Of a stretch of 64,000 nucleotides of DNA, positions 31,743 to 41,362 are shown piece by piece. The position numbers and the translations under genes are program-made. The stretch is taken from contig NZ_VDGG01000006.1 in the NCBI RefSeq assembly GCF_006861775.1, forward strand, positions 1-64,000. The letters run 5' to 3'. The notes under the pieces were generated by a model. The model ran no database searches and was not told the DNA's origin. It saw only the letters and a program-made list of their open reading frames with translations. Source of the stretch: Psychrobacillus soli. Its GTDB lineage: Bacteria; Bacillota; Bacilli; Bacillales_A; Planococcaceae. How positions within the stretch are numbered: position 1 is the first letter of the stretch; each line of letters starts with the position of its first letter.

Positions 31743-32961
31743 CGCGACTCACTTCTCCATATGTCTGTTTGCCCTTATAAAAGATGGCTTCTCTTTTAGA
31801 AGTTCGAGCTACAGCCTCTGCGCTAGAGGTGGCGTTGATGAATACAAACGTTGCTTCATCGCCTACTTTTGGCCATTGCTGTTCTCCTGAAACAGATAAA
31901 GGAGTAATCCCCCCTGTAATAAACTTCAAATTACGTGCCAATTGGTCTTCTTGAGCCTGACGATAGACAAGACTATATTTCGTTGATTTTTCAAGTAAAT
32001 CCCCTGTTCCAAAGGAGGACCATGAATCATAGAATCCATCGCAACCAAAATGTACCTTTACACCCGAATGATCTAATAGATCAATTGGGGGAATTGAACG
32101 AGTCAAAGGTACAGTAGACATAATAGCAGTTTCTGTCTGTACGAGTTCTTCGATCAATGTACGTTGCTGAACTTCCGGAATACTACCCAATGCAAAAGCA
32201 TGGCTGACAACTGTTCGCCCTTCCCACCCCTGACTCCGAACAATCTCTAAGAGTTTAGAGATTGTATATGCACCTACATGTCCTTCATCATGCAAGTGAA
32301 TATCAACATCCGCATCGTATTGCTCTGCAAGTTGCATCATAGTGCGTAGTGAAGTTTCAATTTTCCCATCAATGCCTGCAGGGTCTAATCCACCGATATG
32401 GGTAGCTCCTTCACGCATAGCCTCATGCATTAGGTCAACTACTCCGGTGTTTAACAGCCCATGTTGTGGAAAAGCAACGATTTCATAACTCAGTTTATCC
32501 TTGGATTCCTCTAACGCTTCTCGAACTGAAATTAAATTCTGGAGTCCGATGTACGGGTCAATATTTACATGTGTCCGGATATGCGTTGCGCCTTGTGAAG
32601 CAAGCAGATCAATCATCGCCAATGCTCGTTGCTTTCCTGACTGTGCAAGCTCCGCAAGTTCAAGTGCCTCCATTCTTAGGCGTTCTTTTAAATTTGCTGC
32701 TGGCCTAATCGATTTCCATTCCAACGATAGGTATGTTTTGTCCAAATGATTGTGCATTTCGCGAAATCCAGGCATTAATAGCAAACCATTCATCGATTGA
32801 GACTGAACATTAGCCGGGAGGGGAACTTCAGCAGGTTGAAGGGACTTTATCTTTCCTTCAACTATCTCAAGGGAAACAAACTCAGTAATGGTATACAGTG
32901 TTCTACCTGCATCTGTTTTTCGCCCTGTCTCAATCTTCACATCCGTTAACCAAAGTGTCAT
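31708..32961 (-). CDS. Amidohydrolase, cytosine-deaminase-like, second of three
   Basis: The 417-residue metal-dependent hydrolase of the cytosine deaminase branch (AtzF/CodA-like amidohydrolase superfamily) has HNHLDKT, RTHVNIDP, FPQHG, DIHLHDEG (metal His), SHAFALG and the FGCDGFYDSW aspartate region. CodA itself has HxHLD, so the metal pattern fits. The protein hydrolyses a C-N bond, probably in a small ring or amide compound. It overlaps its upstream paralog by 4 nt. It is one of three paralogs in this 15-kb island, each near an oligopeptide-type binding protein. Confidence 0.85.
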   Translation of the reverse strand: MTLWLTDVKIETGRKTDAGRTLYTITEFVSLEIVEGKIKSLQPAEVPLPANVQSQSMNGLLLMPGFREMHNHLDKTYLSLEWKSIRPAANLKERLRMEALELAELAQSGKQRALAMIDLLASQGATHIRTHVNIDPYIGLQNLISVREALEESKDKLSYEIVAFPQHGLLNTGVVDLMHEAMREGATHIGGLDPAGIDGKIETSLRTMMQLAEQYDADVDIHLHDEGHVGAYTISKLLEIVRSQGWEGRTVVSHAFALGSIPEVQQRTLIEELVQTETAIMSTVPLTRSIPPIDLLDHSGVKVHFGCDGFYDSWSSFGTGDLLEKSTKYSLVYRQAQEDQLARNLKFITGGITPLSVSGEQQWPKVGDEATFVFINATSSAEAVARTSKREAIFYKGKQTYGEVSRDAENSNHARPI

Positions 32962-34196
32962 GAATAAACGCCTTCTTCCACACCTTGTTCAGGAACGAAT
33001 ACATTTCCCTTTCCATACACAGCGCTAATTGGTTTACGTCTTGCAATAGCCTCTGCACTGCAGGTAGCGTCGACTAACAAGAATGAAGCATTATCTCCCA
33101 ACTTTGGCCACTGTTGGTCTCCAGTTGGTGATAGTGGCGTCACACCACCTGTAGCGAAGCGAAGTAATTGGCTTAGACCAATTTCATCACTAATACGAAA
33201 ACGCTCTCCCAATAATGCTAATTTCTGAATGGTATCTCCTGTTCCAAATGGAGACCAGTGATCTGTAATACTGTCATGTCCAACTGAAACCGGAACATTG
33301 TTTTCCCAGAGGAATGGAATAGGTATGGTCGGTCGATTGACAGGTACTGTAGTCGTTACATCAATACCAACCTCTGCAAGTCTTTCGGTTACTGTCTGTA
33401 ATCGTGGATCGACGAGATCTCCGAGAGCCAAAGCGTGGCTGATTGTTACCTTACCTTGTTTTCCTGATGCTTCTGTCAGTTCTGCAATCTGTTCCATTTG
33501 GAAGGCTCCAAGGGAATCCGGATCATGTAAGTGAATATCAATAGGTGCATCAAATTCCTGTGCAATTGAGAAGACAGTTTCTAAGCTTTTTTCGATGTTA
33601 CGGTCAACAGTTGCTGGATCGACACCCCCAACATGCGTTGCTCCATTGGCCATCGCTTGACGAACAAGTTCGACTGAATCACTACGTAGTAGTCCGTGTT
33701 GTGGGAAAGCTACAATTTCATAGGTGATCAAGTCTTCATAGGCTTTCAACGCTCTGACTGTAGCTTTTAAATTCTCAATTCCGACGACTGGATCGATATT
33801 ACAATGTGTACGTATATGTGTATGTCCATTTCGGATCAACAATTCGAGCATTTTCTTTGCACGCTCTTCAACTGTTGGCAATTGGTCTTTTAAAATCTTT
33901 TGTTCTTCCTCTATTCGAGTGAATATTCCGTTTATTGCTGGTCTGACTGCCTTCCAAGGTCCACCGTAGTATGTTTTATCAATGTGAATGTGCATCTCAC
34001 GGAATGCGGGTAACATCAACGCTCCATTCGCGTCTAGCCCTTCACTTCCAGATGGAGGCGCTTCTGTGGTGACGTTGGCAATTCGCCCTCCATCAATTTG
34101 AATATTCACCAGTTCAGTCAATGTTTTAGCGACTGTATTTTCAGATTTTTCGTATCCTGTTTCAATTCGAACGTTTGTAATCCAATAATTATTCAT
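32958..34196 (-). CDS. Amidohydrolase, cytosine-deaminase-like, first of three
   Basis: The 412-residue paralog has HIHIDKT, RTHCNIDP, FPQHG, DIHLHDPD, SHALALGD and SVGHDSITDHWSPFGTGD. GGAGG seven bases before the ATG sets the start. It follows the binding protein gene at 34260 in the same minus-strand operon, so the substrate is probably delivered by that transporter. The two adjacent paralogs may be a heteromer or act on successive intermediates. Confidence 0.86.
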   Translation of the reverse strand: MNNYWITNVRIETGYEKSENTVAKTLTELVNIQIDGGRIANVTTEAPPSGSEGLDANGALMLPAFREMHIHIDKTYYGGPWKAVRPAINGIFTRIEEEQKILKDQLPTVEERAKKMLELLIRNGHTHIRTHCNIDPVVGIENLKATVRALKAYEDLITYEIVAFPQHGLLRSDSVELVRQAMANGATHVGGVDPATVDRNIEKSLETVFSIAQEFDAPIDIHLHDPDSLGAFQMEQIAELTEASGKQGKVTISHALALGDLVDPRLQTVTERLAEVGIDVTTTVPVNRPTIPIPFLWENNVPVSVGHDSITDHWSPFGTGDTIQKLALLGERFRISDEIGLSQLLRFATGGVTPLSPTGDQQWPKLGDNASFLLVDATCSAEAIARRKPISAVYGKGNVFVPEQGVEEGVYS

Positions 34197-34259
34197 CTAT
34201 TTCGTCCTCCTTTAATAGTCAGTGACAACACCTTAAATGGTGTTGACAAGATATGATGA

Positions 34260-35816
34260 TTATTCAGTAATCTTTACATCCTCAATCATGAGATAGTTCG
34301 AGGCGTTTAACCAATACCCAGACACATTCTTGTTGGATACAGCCAAGTGCTCATAGTTACGGATTGGTACATATACAGCTTCGTCTAACTCAATTTGTAG
34401 TACTTTTTCGTAAAGTGCTTTACGCTCATCTGAGTCTGTTGCTTGTCTTGCCTGCTCAATTATATTGTCGACTTCTGGATTATCGTAATAGAATGAGTTT
34501 CCGGCAGGTCCATGTGATGAGGAATGGAACAGATTATACTGATTGTAGTCTCCATCTCCTGTTGCATTACCCCATCCTGAGATAAACATTTCATGTTCAC
34601 CGTTGTTCGTCATTTCAATAAATGCTCCATATTCCATCACTTGAATCTCAACATTAATACCAATGCCTTTTAATTGAGACTGTATGACTTCAGCCATGTT
34701 AATACGTTCCTTGCGGTCACTAGTCAACAACGAAATTTTGTACCCTTCTTTAATACCAGCTTCTTTTAATAATTCTTTCGCTGCGTTCAGATCATAGGCA
34801 AGTGGTTTAGAAGACTCGCTATAACCGAAGACCTTTGGGCTCATCGCAGAGTTCGCTAATGTACCGACATTATTGTAGACACCAGAAATAATAGCTTCAC
34901 GCTCAATTGCGTGGCTGATTGCTTGGCGTACACGCACATCATTAAATGGTTTTTTTTCAACGTTGAACCCTAGATACTCAACTGCAAGACCTTCCGTTCG
35001 ATAAAGTTCCATCGTATCCGAATCTTCAATTCGTTCAATCTCTGTTACTGGAACTTGGTCGTTAATATGCGCTTCACCTGTTTCAATCATAGCCAGACGT
35101 GTAGCGTCTTCCGGCACCACTTTAAAGACCACACGTTCAACAGAAACTTCTTCTCCCCAGTAGTCTGGATTCTTCACAATAGAAACTTCTTGCCCCGAGA
35201 TCCAATTCTCAAATGTATAGGGTCCGGTACCTACCGGGCTCTCTTTAAGGGCTTCTGCATTTTCTGAGATAGCTGTTGGGCTAATCATACTACCCTCTTG
35301 ACTTGCCAAAATTGAAAGCAATGGAGCGTATGGATATGAGAGATGGAAACGAACCGTCTGTTCATCAACAATCTCTACTTCTTCAATCATTGAAAACTTT
35401 TCACGTTGCGGTGACCCTACAGCTGGATCTAAAAGACGATCTATAGTTGCTTTCACTGCATCAGCGTTAAATAGAGTACCATCATGGAAAGTCACACCCT
35501 CCTGAAGTTTGAATTCCCAAGTAGTATCATCGATTACGTTCCATTCTTTTGCCAGACCAGGTTGAATCTCAAAGTTCTCATCAGGCTTTACTAAGGTTTC
35601 ATAGACCTTCTGATACAAAATATTTGCTGATGGGATATCCGTAATAAAATGGGGATCTAGATTTGTAGCATCTGACAGACGGACTACGATCAACTCTTCC
35701 GCCGTATTTTCTACCCCTTCAGCTCGATTCTTTGTCTCTGTCGAACTGGCAGTCGAACACGCAGCTAATAGTAGCGTGATACTCCCTGCAAGAAACAAAT
35801 GTTTCATCTTCTTCAT
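34260..35816 (-). CDS. Oligopeptide/dipeptide-type ABC substrate-binding lipoprotein
   Basis: This is an SBP_bac_5 family protein of about 520 residues with a signal peptide and lipobox (LLLAAC), so it is anchored outside the membrane. Typical motifs are LDPHFITDIPSANILYQKVYETLVK, EWNVIDDTTWEFKLQEGVTFHDG, PVGTGPYTFENW and NVRVRQAISHAIE-like DVRVRQAISHAIE. It heads the amidohydrolase operon and is divergent from the permease genes. Despite the family name such proteins also bind non-peptide solutes. The ATG at 35816 (AAAGGA upstream) or 35825 could be the start. Confidence 0.9.
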   Translation of the reverse strand: MKKMKHLFLAGSITLLLAACSTASSTETKNRAEGVENTAEELIVVRLSDATNLDPHFITDIPSANILYQKVYETLVKPDENFEIQPGLAKEWNVIDDTTWEFKLQEGVTFHDGTLFNADAVKATIDRLLDPAVGSPQREKFSMIEEVEIVDEQTVRFHLSYPYAPLLSILASQEGSMISPTAISENAEALKESPVGTGPYTFENWISGQEVSIVKNPDYWGEEVSVERVVFKVVPEDATRLAMIETGEAHINDQVPVTEIERIEDSDTMELYRTEGLAVEYLGFNVEKKPFNDVRVRQAISHAIEREAIISGVYNNVGTLANSAMSPKVFGYSESSKPLAYDLNAAKELLKEAGIKEGYKISLLTSDRKERINMAEVIQSQLKGIGINVEIQVMEYGAFIEMTNNGEHEMFISGWGNATGDGDYNQYNLFHSSSHGPAGNSFYYDNPEVDNIIEQARQATDSDERKALYEKVLQIELDEAVYVPIRNYEHLAVSNKNVSGYWLNASNYLMIEDVKITE

Positions 35817-36025
35817 CGCTCTCATTTCCTTTCCCTATGGAATTGATGCACTGCATCTATTGGTTACAGTACCTATAGTACTTAAATGTTTCGCATGCGT
35901 TTTGCATTATCTTTACAAATTGTTTTAATATTTTAACGATATATTCAAAACACATTTACTTTTCTACATAGTCTGATAATTTTAAGCTATCTTACTGATT
36001 TTGAATTGAAAAAGGAGAGAACACT

Positions 36026-36925
36026 ATGACGACGATTCAAAAGACAGATACACTTGCTGTCACTCAAGTATTAGGCGCTCCCAAGGAGTCAGCTTGGCGC
36101 AATTTTATTTCTCAGTTCTTCCGAAATAAAGCGGCTGTTGTTGGAGCTATCATTATTGCCTTCTATATTTTTATTGCCACCTTTGCTCCACTACTTGCTC
36201 CTTATGATCCTTACGAGATTCAATTGGAGAACAAGCTTCAATCCCCTTCTCTTGAACACTGGATGGGCACTGACGACAAAGGACGTGATATATTAAGCAG
36301 AATTCTTTATGGCTCTCGTCTCTCTATGGGAGTTGGATTTGCTGCTGTAGCCTTTGGTGCCTTCTTTGGAATTCTTTTTGGCTTGATCGCAGGTTATTAC
36401 GGAAAATGGGTAGATTCCGTCATTATGCGCTGTATGGATGTACTTCTTGCTTTCCCAGGAATTCTCTTAGCACTTGCTATCATCAGTGCATTAGGACCAG
36501 GAATGATCAATGTAACGATAGCTGTAGGAGCATTTTCAGTACCTTTATTTGCTCGAATCGTCCGTGGGTCTACTTTAGAAGTAAAGCAATTAGAGTATGT
36601 AGATGCTATTCGCTCATTAGGTGCTAAAGATAGTACAATCATCTTTCGCCACATCTTGCCTAACATTCTATCACCGATTATAGTGCAAGGAACATTAAGG
36701 ATTGCTACGGCAATTTTGTCTGCAGCGGGATTGTCCTTCCTTGGTCTAGGTGCCCAACCCCCATCGTCTGAATGGGGAACTATGTTAAGTGGTGGACGTG
36801 ATTTCTTATTCTCTGCACCTTACATTGCGATTTTCCCAGGAATGGCCATCGCCATTCTCGTACTTGGCTTGAACATCTTTGGCGACGGATTGCGTGATGC
36901 ACTCGATCCGCGTATGAAAAATTAG
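36026..36925 (+). CDS. ABC transporter permease, DppC type
   Basis: The 299-residue membrane protein has the DppC/OppC N-terminal anchor, the LSRILYGSRLSMGVG segment, and the EAA-loop (VRGSTLEVKQLEYVDAIRSLGAKDSTIIFRHILPN). AAAGGAGAG precedes the ATG. It is the first gene of a plus-strand operon (dppC-dppB-dppD-dppF-kinase-regulator-symporter) divergent from the binding protein. Confidence 0.92.
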   Translation: MTTIQKTDTLAVTQVLGAPKESAWRNFISQFFRNKAAVVGAIIIAFYIFIATFAPLLAPYDPYEIQLENKLQSPSLEHWMGTDDKGRDILSRILYGSRLSMGVGFAAVAFGAFFGILFGLIAGYYGKWVDSVIMRCMDVLLAFPGILLALAIISALGPGMINVTIAVGAFSVPLFARIVRGSTLEVKQLEYVDAIRSLGAKDSTIIFRHILPNILSPIIVQGTLRIATAILSAAGLSFLGLGAQPPSSEWGTMLSGGRDFLFSAPYIAIFPGMAIAILVLGLNIFGDGLRDALDPRMKN

Positions 36926-36936
36926 GAGGTGCGTAC

Positions 36937-37857
36937 ATGATTTGGTTCATCATAAAACGTTTAATGCAGACCATACCGGTCATTATCGGAGTTACTATTG
37001 TAGTATTTGTCATTATGCAACTTGTTCCTGGAGACCCTGCTGTCCTACTTGCTGGTGAAGGAGCAACAAAAGAGACGATTGAAGCACTTCGTCAACAACT
37101 CGGTCTTCATCAACCTCTCTATATACAATATTTCGATTACGTTAGCAATCTACTGCGAGGCGATATGGGCTTCTCACTCAAAAACAACCAACCAGTGTTA
37201 CAAGAAATCATGACTCGTCTACCGATTACATTAGAGCTTGCTATTTTCAGTACTCTTATTACAATCGTCCTTGGAATGTTGGCAGGAATCGTCTCTGCAA
37301 TCAGACCATATTCCATCTTGGATACAGTTGTTATGGTTGTTGCATTACTAGGTATCTCACTACCAAGCTTCTGGTTCGGTTTGATGTTGATGTACTCCTT
37401 TTCAGTCAAACTTCAAATTTTCCCTGTTGCAGGATGGGATAGCATGTTACACATTGTACTTCCTGCGTTCACATTAGGAGCCGGTGGAGCTGCGATTGTG
37501 GCTCGAATGACACGTTCGAGCATGCTAGAAGTTATACGTCAAGATTATATTCGGACAGCGCGTGCAAAGGGAGTTAAAGAGCGTGTAATTATCTACAAGC
37601 ACGCACTAAGAAATGCCCTAATCCCTGTCATTACTGTCGTCGGATTGCAATTCGGTGCGCTTTTAGGTGGAACTGTACTAGTGGAGTCCATCTTTGCAAT
37701 CAATGGGTTAGGTCGTATGATTGTCGACGCAATTCGTATGCGTGACCTGCCAGTCGTCCAAGGCGGCGTCCTTGTCGCTTCTCTTGTATTCGTTGTAGTA
37801 AACCTAATCGTAGATATTCTATATCGTCTATTCAATAAACGTATCGAACTTAATTAA
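36937..37857 (+). CDS. ABC transporter permease, DppB type
   Basis: The 306-residue permease has the DppB start [19 protein letters not shown], the VPGDPA motif, and the EAA-loop [41 protein letters not shown]. It pairs with the preceding DppC-type protein. The order C before B is less common than B before C. Confidence 0.92.
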   Translation: MIWFIIKRLMQTIPVIIGVTIVVFVIMQLVPGDPAVLLAGEGATKETIEALRQQLGLHQPLYIQYFDYVSNLLRGDMGFSLKNNQPVLQEIMTRLPITLELAIFSTLITIVLGMLAGIVSAIRPYSILDTVVMVVALLGISLPSFWFGLMLMYSFSVKLQIFPVAGWDSMLHIVLPAFTLGAGGAAIVARMTRSSMLEVIRQDYIRTARAKGVKERVIIYKHALRNALIPVITVVGLQFGALLGGTVLVESIFAINGLGRMIVDAIRMRDLPVVQGGVLVASLVFVVVNLIVDILYRLFNKRIELN

Positions 37858-37879
37858 TTCAGGAAAGCAGGTGATTATT

Positions 37880-38881
37880 ATGTCAAAAGAAGTCATATTA
37901 GAAGTTAAAAATTTGCAGACTCATTTTATAACTAAACGAGGGACAAGTAAGGCAGTGGATGGGATTGATTTTATACTTCACAAAGGAGAAACTCTTGGAA
38001 TTGTAGGGGAATCGGGATGTGGTAAGAGTATCACTTCTCTTTCACTCTTACGTCTAATCCCCTCTCCTCCCGGAAAAATTGCCGGAGGAGAGGTTCTCTT
38101 TAAAGGTAGGAACCTAGTCGAACTGCCTGAATCTGAGATGAGAAAATTACGTGGGAATGAGATCTCAATGATTTTTCAGGAACCAATGACATCGCTGAAC
38201 CCAGTACTTCCTGTTGGTGAACAAATTGCAGAAGCTATCCGCCTTCATCAGAACTTAAATAAAAAAGAGGCTGCTAAAAAAGCAGTAGAAATGTTACGTC
38301 TTGTAGGTATCCCATCTCCTGAAAAACGTGCAAAACAAGAGCCATTTCAATTAAGTGGAGGCATGCGACAACGTGTCATGATTGCGATGGCACTCTCATG
38401 TAATCCTGAAGTTCTTATTGCAGATGAACCAACAACCGCATTAGATGTAACCATTCAAGCTCAAATCTTAAGATTGATGAAAGAACTGCAAGAACGATTA
38501 GGGATGGGTGTCATACTCATCACACACGATTTGGGTGTGGTCGCCGAGACTTGCGATAAAGTGGCTGTGATGTATGCAGGAAACATCGTAGAACATGCAA
38601 CTACGGAAACGTTATATGAAACTCCCTTGCACCCGTATACGCAAGGACTACTAGCCTCATTACCAAAAATCGATGAGGATCAAGAAGAACTATATACAAT
38701 CGAAGGAAATGTTCCAAGTGCCTTCAATATGCCACCTGGTTGCCGTTTTGCTTCTCGATGTCCGTTGGCAACCAACCTATGTCGTGAGCAGAAGCCTGAA
38801 TTAATTGAACATGAAAGCGGATCAAAGGTACGATGTTGGGTTTACAGTAATAAGTGGCGAGAACAGGAGGTAGTTATGTAA
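37880..38881 (+). CDS. ABC transporter ATPase, DppD/OppD type
   Basis: The ATPase has Walker A GESGCGKS, signature LSGGMRQR, Walker [12 protein letters not shown] and the C-terminal oligopeptide domain ([17 protein letters not shown]), whose cysteines in OppD-type proteins can hold an iron-sulfur cluster. The frame opens at a GTG at 37871; the ATG at 37880 is preferred. The stop and the next start overlap (TAATG). Confidence 0.9.
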   Translation: MSKEVILEVKNLQTHFITKRGTSKAVDGIDFILHKGETLGIVGESGCGKSITSLSLLRLIPSPPGKIAGGEVLFKGRNLVELPESEMRKLRGNEISMIFQEPMTSLNPVLPVGEQIAEAIRLHQNLNKKEAAKKAVEMLRLVGIPSPEKRAKQEPFQLSGGMRQRVMIAMALSCNPEVLIADEPTTALDVTIQAQILRLMKELQERLGMGVILITHDLGVVAETCDKVAVMYAGNIVEHATTETLYETPLHPYTQGLLASLPKIDEDQEELYTIEGNVPSAFNMPPGCRFASRCPLATNLCREQKPELIEHESGSKVRCWVYSNKWREQEVVM

Positions 38882-39879
38882 TGGTAAATGTTCAAGAACA
38901 AAAAGTTCTCCTAGAAGTACAAAACCTTAAACAGTACTTCTCTGTAAAGCGAGAAAAGTTGTTGCAACCTAAGCTTTCTGTGAAGGCAGTAGATGATATT
39001 AGCTTCACACTATGCGAAGGGGAAACGTTGAGTATTGTAGGAGAAAGCGGTTGTGGCAAATCTACAACTGGTCGAGCCATCCTAAGATTAGACGAACCGA
39101 CAGCGGGAAAAGTAGTGTATAATGGTAAAAATATATTAGATTTGTCAAAAAAGGACTTGCGTACATTACGGGGTGAGTTACAAGTAATATTTCAAGATCC
39201 ATTCGCATCTTTAAATCCACGACAAACGATTCAGCAGATCCTTTCTGAAGCCATGTCGATTCAAAATTCCGTTCAGAAAGAGTTAAGAAAAGATCGAATG
39301 AGAGAACTTATGCATCTTGTAGGACTACCTGAAGAAGCATTATCTCGGCATCCTCATGAGTTTAGTGGTGGACAGAGACAGCGTATAGGAATTGCACGAG
39401 CATTGGCTGTGAACCCTAAACTGATAATTTGTGACGAAGCCGTATCTGCCTTAGATGTATCGATTCAAGCACAAATCTTGAATCTATTAAAACGCCTACA
39501 ACGTCAATTGAATTTGACATTTTTGTTCATATCACATGATTTGAGCGTTGTTCGTCATATCTCTGATCGTGTCATGGTAATGTACCTTGGAAAAGTAGTA
39601 GAAATTGCGCCTAAACACGCCCTGTTTAATCAACCAACGCATCCGTATACTCGAGCATTACTCTCATCAATACCTGTACCTAATCCTAAGGTACAAAAAG
39701 AACGTATTCTTTTATCAGGGGATGTCCCCTCACCGATCAATCCGCCATCGGGTTGTCGCTTTCATACTCGCTGTCCTTTTGCGACAGAATTATGTAGTAG
39801 CAAGGAACCAGAGACAGTAGAAGTGCAAAATGGACACCATGTTGCGTGTCACTATGCGAACGATTTCTTCTCTGCTTAA
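38881..39879 (+). CDS. ABC transporter ATPase, DppF/OppF type
   Basis: The ATPase has [29 protein letters not shown] and the C-terminal PPSGCRFHTRCPFATELC region. GGAGG ten bases before the ATG at 38881 sets the start (the frame is open from 38854). It is the fourth transport gene; the two-component genes follow 27 bases later. Confidence 0.9.
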   Translation: MVNVQEQKVLLEVQNLKQYFSVKREKLLQPKLSVKAVDDISFTLCEGETLSIVGESGCGKSTTGRAILRLDEPTAGKVVYNGKNILDLSKKDLRTLRGELQVIFQDPFASLNPRQTIQQILSEAMSIQNSVQKELRKDRMRELMHLVGLPEEALSRHPHEFSGGQRQRIGIARALAVNPKLIICDEAVSALDVSIQAQILNLLKRLQRQLNLTFLFISHDLSVVRHISDRVMVMYLGKVVEIAPKHALFNQPTHPYTRALLSSIPVPNPKVQKERILLSGDVPSPINPPSGCRFHTRCPFATELCSSKEPETVEVQNGHHVACHYANDFFSA

Positions 39880-39906
39880 CCGATTGTTAAAAAGGAGTCA
39901 GAGCGT

Positions 39907-40689
39907 ATGTTAACAATTGAGGCTTTTACGATATTCATCGCCCTCTGCATTCTGGCTCCTATCTTAGGAGCGCTTGCTCTATTATTTTTATTAGCTTATG
40001 AAAATCGAATTGATTTACTAGAAAAGCAAAAGAAAGAAATGGCTTTAGAACGCGATTTACAGGAAGCACTCTACATTCAACTCAATCAAGAAATTCAACC
40101 ACATTTCTTTTTTAACACGTTAAACTCCATGCTAAGTTTAGCAAGACTTGGACGAAAAGATGAGTTAATTTCAGGACTCGAAAACTTCTCAAAGTTATTA
40201 AAACACAAATATATTACTACTGACAGAACTCTAACCTTGCGAAAGGAACTTGAATACGTCGAATACTATTTGGCAATTCAACGGATTAGGTTCCGTGAGC
40301 GCCTTGAGATCGTTTGGCAAACGGAACCGCAAGTATTGTCTGCTCTTACTATTCCATATTTAGTCCAAACATTAATTGAAAATGCATTTAAACATGCATT
40401 TGAAAAGAATATAGGACGTGCTCATTTAATCATTTCTGCGAATCGTAAGGGGACGCAAGTACAAATAACTGTCACGAACAATCTTGTCGTTTCTCCAAAG
40501 GATAAAGAAGATACTATAGGAATAGGGTTATCAAACTTAGAGAATCGTCTCTCACTCTTGTTTTCGAAAGACGAAGTGTCTATTGAAAGTCAAATAAACG
40601 GGGAATGGATCACCGTATCCATTTCGTATCCATTTCAATATTGGGAAGAAAGGGAGGGGTATAAGGATGAACATTTTAGTAGTAGATGA
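39907..40689 (+). CDS. Sensor histidine kinase, LytS/YesM type with minimal sensor
   Basis: The 260-residue kinase has one N-terminal membrane helix (residues 7-30), a short coiled coil, the phospho-acceptor motif NQEIQPHFFFNTLNS (canonical NPHFLFN; Gln for Asn before Pro) and an ATPase domain with TLIENAFKHAF and GIGLSNLENRL. There is no periplasmic or cytoplasmic sensor domain. It could take its signal from a partner, for which the co-encoded symporter-like protein or the ABC transporter are candidates. Confidence 0.86.
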   Translation: MLTIEAFTIFIALCILAPILGALALLFLLAYENRIDLLEKQKKEMALERDLQEALYIQLNQEIQPHFFFNTLNSMLSLARLGRKDELISGLENFSKLLKHKYITTDRTLTLRKELEYVEYYLAIQRIRFRERLEIVWQTEPQVLSALTIPYLVQTLIENAFKHAFEKNIGRAHLIISANRKGTQVQITVTNNLVVSPKDKEDTIGIGLSNLENRLSLLFSKDEVSIESQINGEWITVSISYPFQYWEEREGYKDEHFSSR

Positions 40690-41362
40690 CGAACCTCTTG
40701 AGATCGAACAGATGGTCTATCTCATTGAAAAACATTTTCCTACTGCTACAGTGTGGAAAGCCCAAGACGCATCGCAAGCTATTCGTCTTGCCCGCAAGAC
40801 TTCTATTCGTCTTGCCTTTTTGGATATACAGATGCCCGGTAAAAGTGGATTGGACCTTGCGCAGGAACTTAGAACAGAGACAAAAGCTGACCTGGTTATG
40901 GTTACTGCATTTCAAAGTTTTGAGTTTGCACAACAGGCTATCAAAGTCGGAGTAATGGATTATTTGACTAAACCGATTATTGAAGAAGAGCTCGTGCGCG
41001 TGCTCAATCATTATACTGCTCATTCTCACTATTCCGAAACAATACGCCATACTCTTCAAATTATTCATGAAGAATTTGATGAACGCCTAACACTTAGCAG
41101 CTTAGCGTCCCGTATTCATATCAATTCGGCCTACTTAAGTCGAAAGTTCCAAGAAGAAGTCGGAACGGGGTTTGCTGAATACGTGAACCATTACCGTCTC
41201 CTCGCTGCCAAGCGAATGTTATGCGAAAAACCCGATGCCACAATATCATCTATTGCTGAAAGTTGTGGCTTCAACAGCCAGCACTACTTTAGTCAAATGT
41301 TTCGCAAAGAGTTTAACACCACCCCACGAGATTACAGAGCCAAGGAGCTGTACATGGAATGA
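40667..41362 (+). CDS. Response regulator with AraC-type DNA-binding domain
   Basis: The receiver domain (residues 1-115) has DD at 7-8, the phospho-acceptor Asp in LAFLDIQMPGKSG and Lys in YLTKP. The C-terminal AraC domain has two HTHs (LSSLASRIHINSAYLSRKFQEEVG and ISSIAESCGFNSQHYFSQMFRKEFNTTPRDYR). It overlaps the kinase gene by 23 nt and the next gene by 4 nt. It probably activates the divergent binding-protein operons in response to substrate. Confidence 0.9.
   Translation: MNILVVDDEPLEIEQMVYLIEKHFPTATVWKAQDASQAIRLARKTSIRLAFLDIQMPGKSGLDLAQELRTETKADLVMVTAFQSFEFAQQAIKVGVMDYLTKPIIEEELVRVLNHYTAHSHYSETIRHTLQIIHEEFDERLTLSSLASRIHINSAYLSRKFQEEVGTGFAEYVNHYRLLAAKRMLCEKPDATISSIAESCGFNSQHYFSQMFRKEFNTTPRDYRAKELYME

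Noticed and set aside
35881-35915. Catabolite (cre) or response-regulator site around CGCATGCG before the dpp operon
   Set aside because: Only the central 8 bp are palindromic and the cre consensus is not met; no second copy was found before the second binding protein gene.
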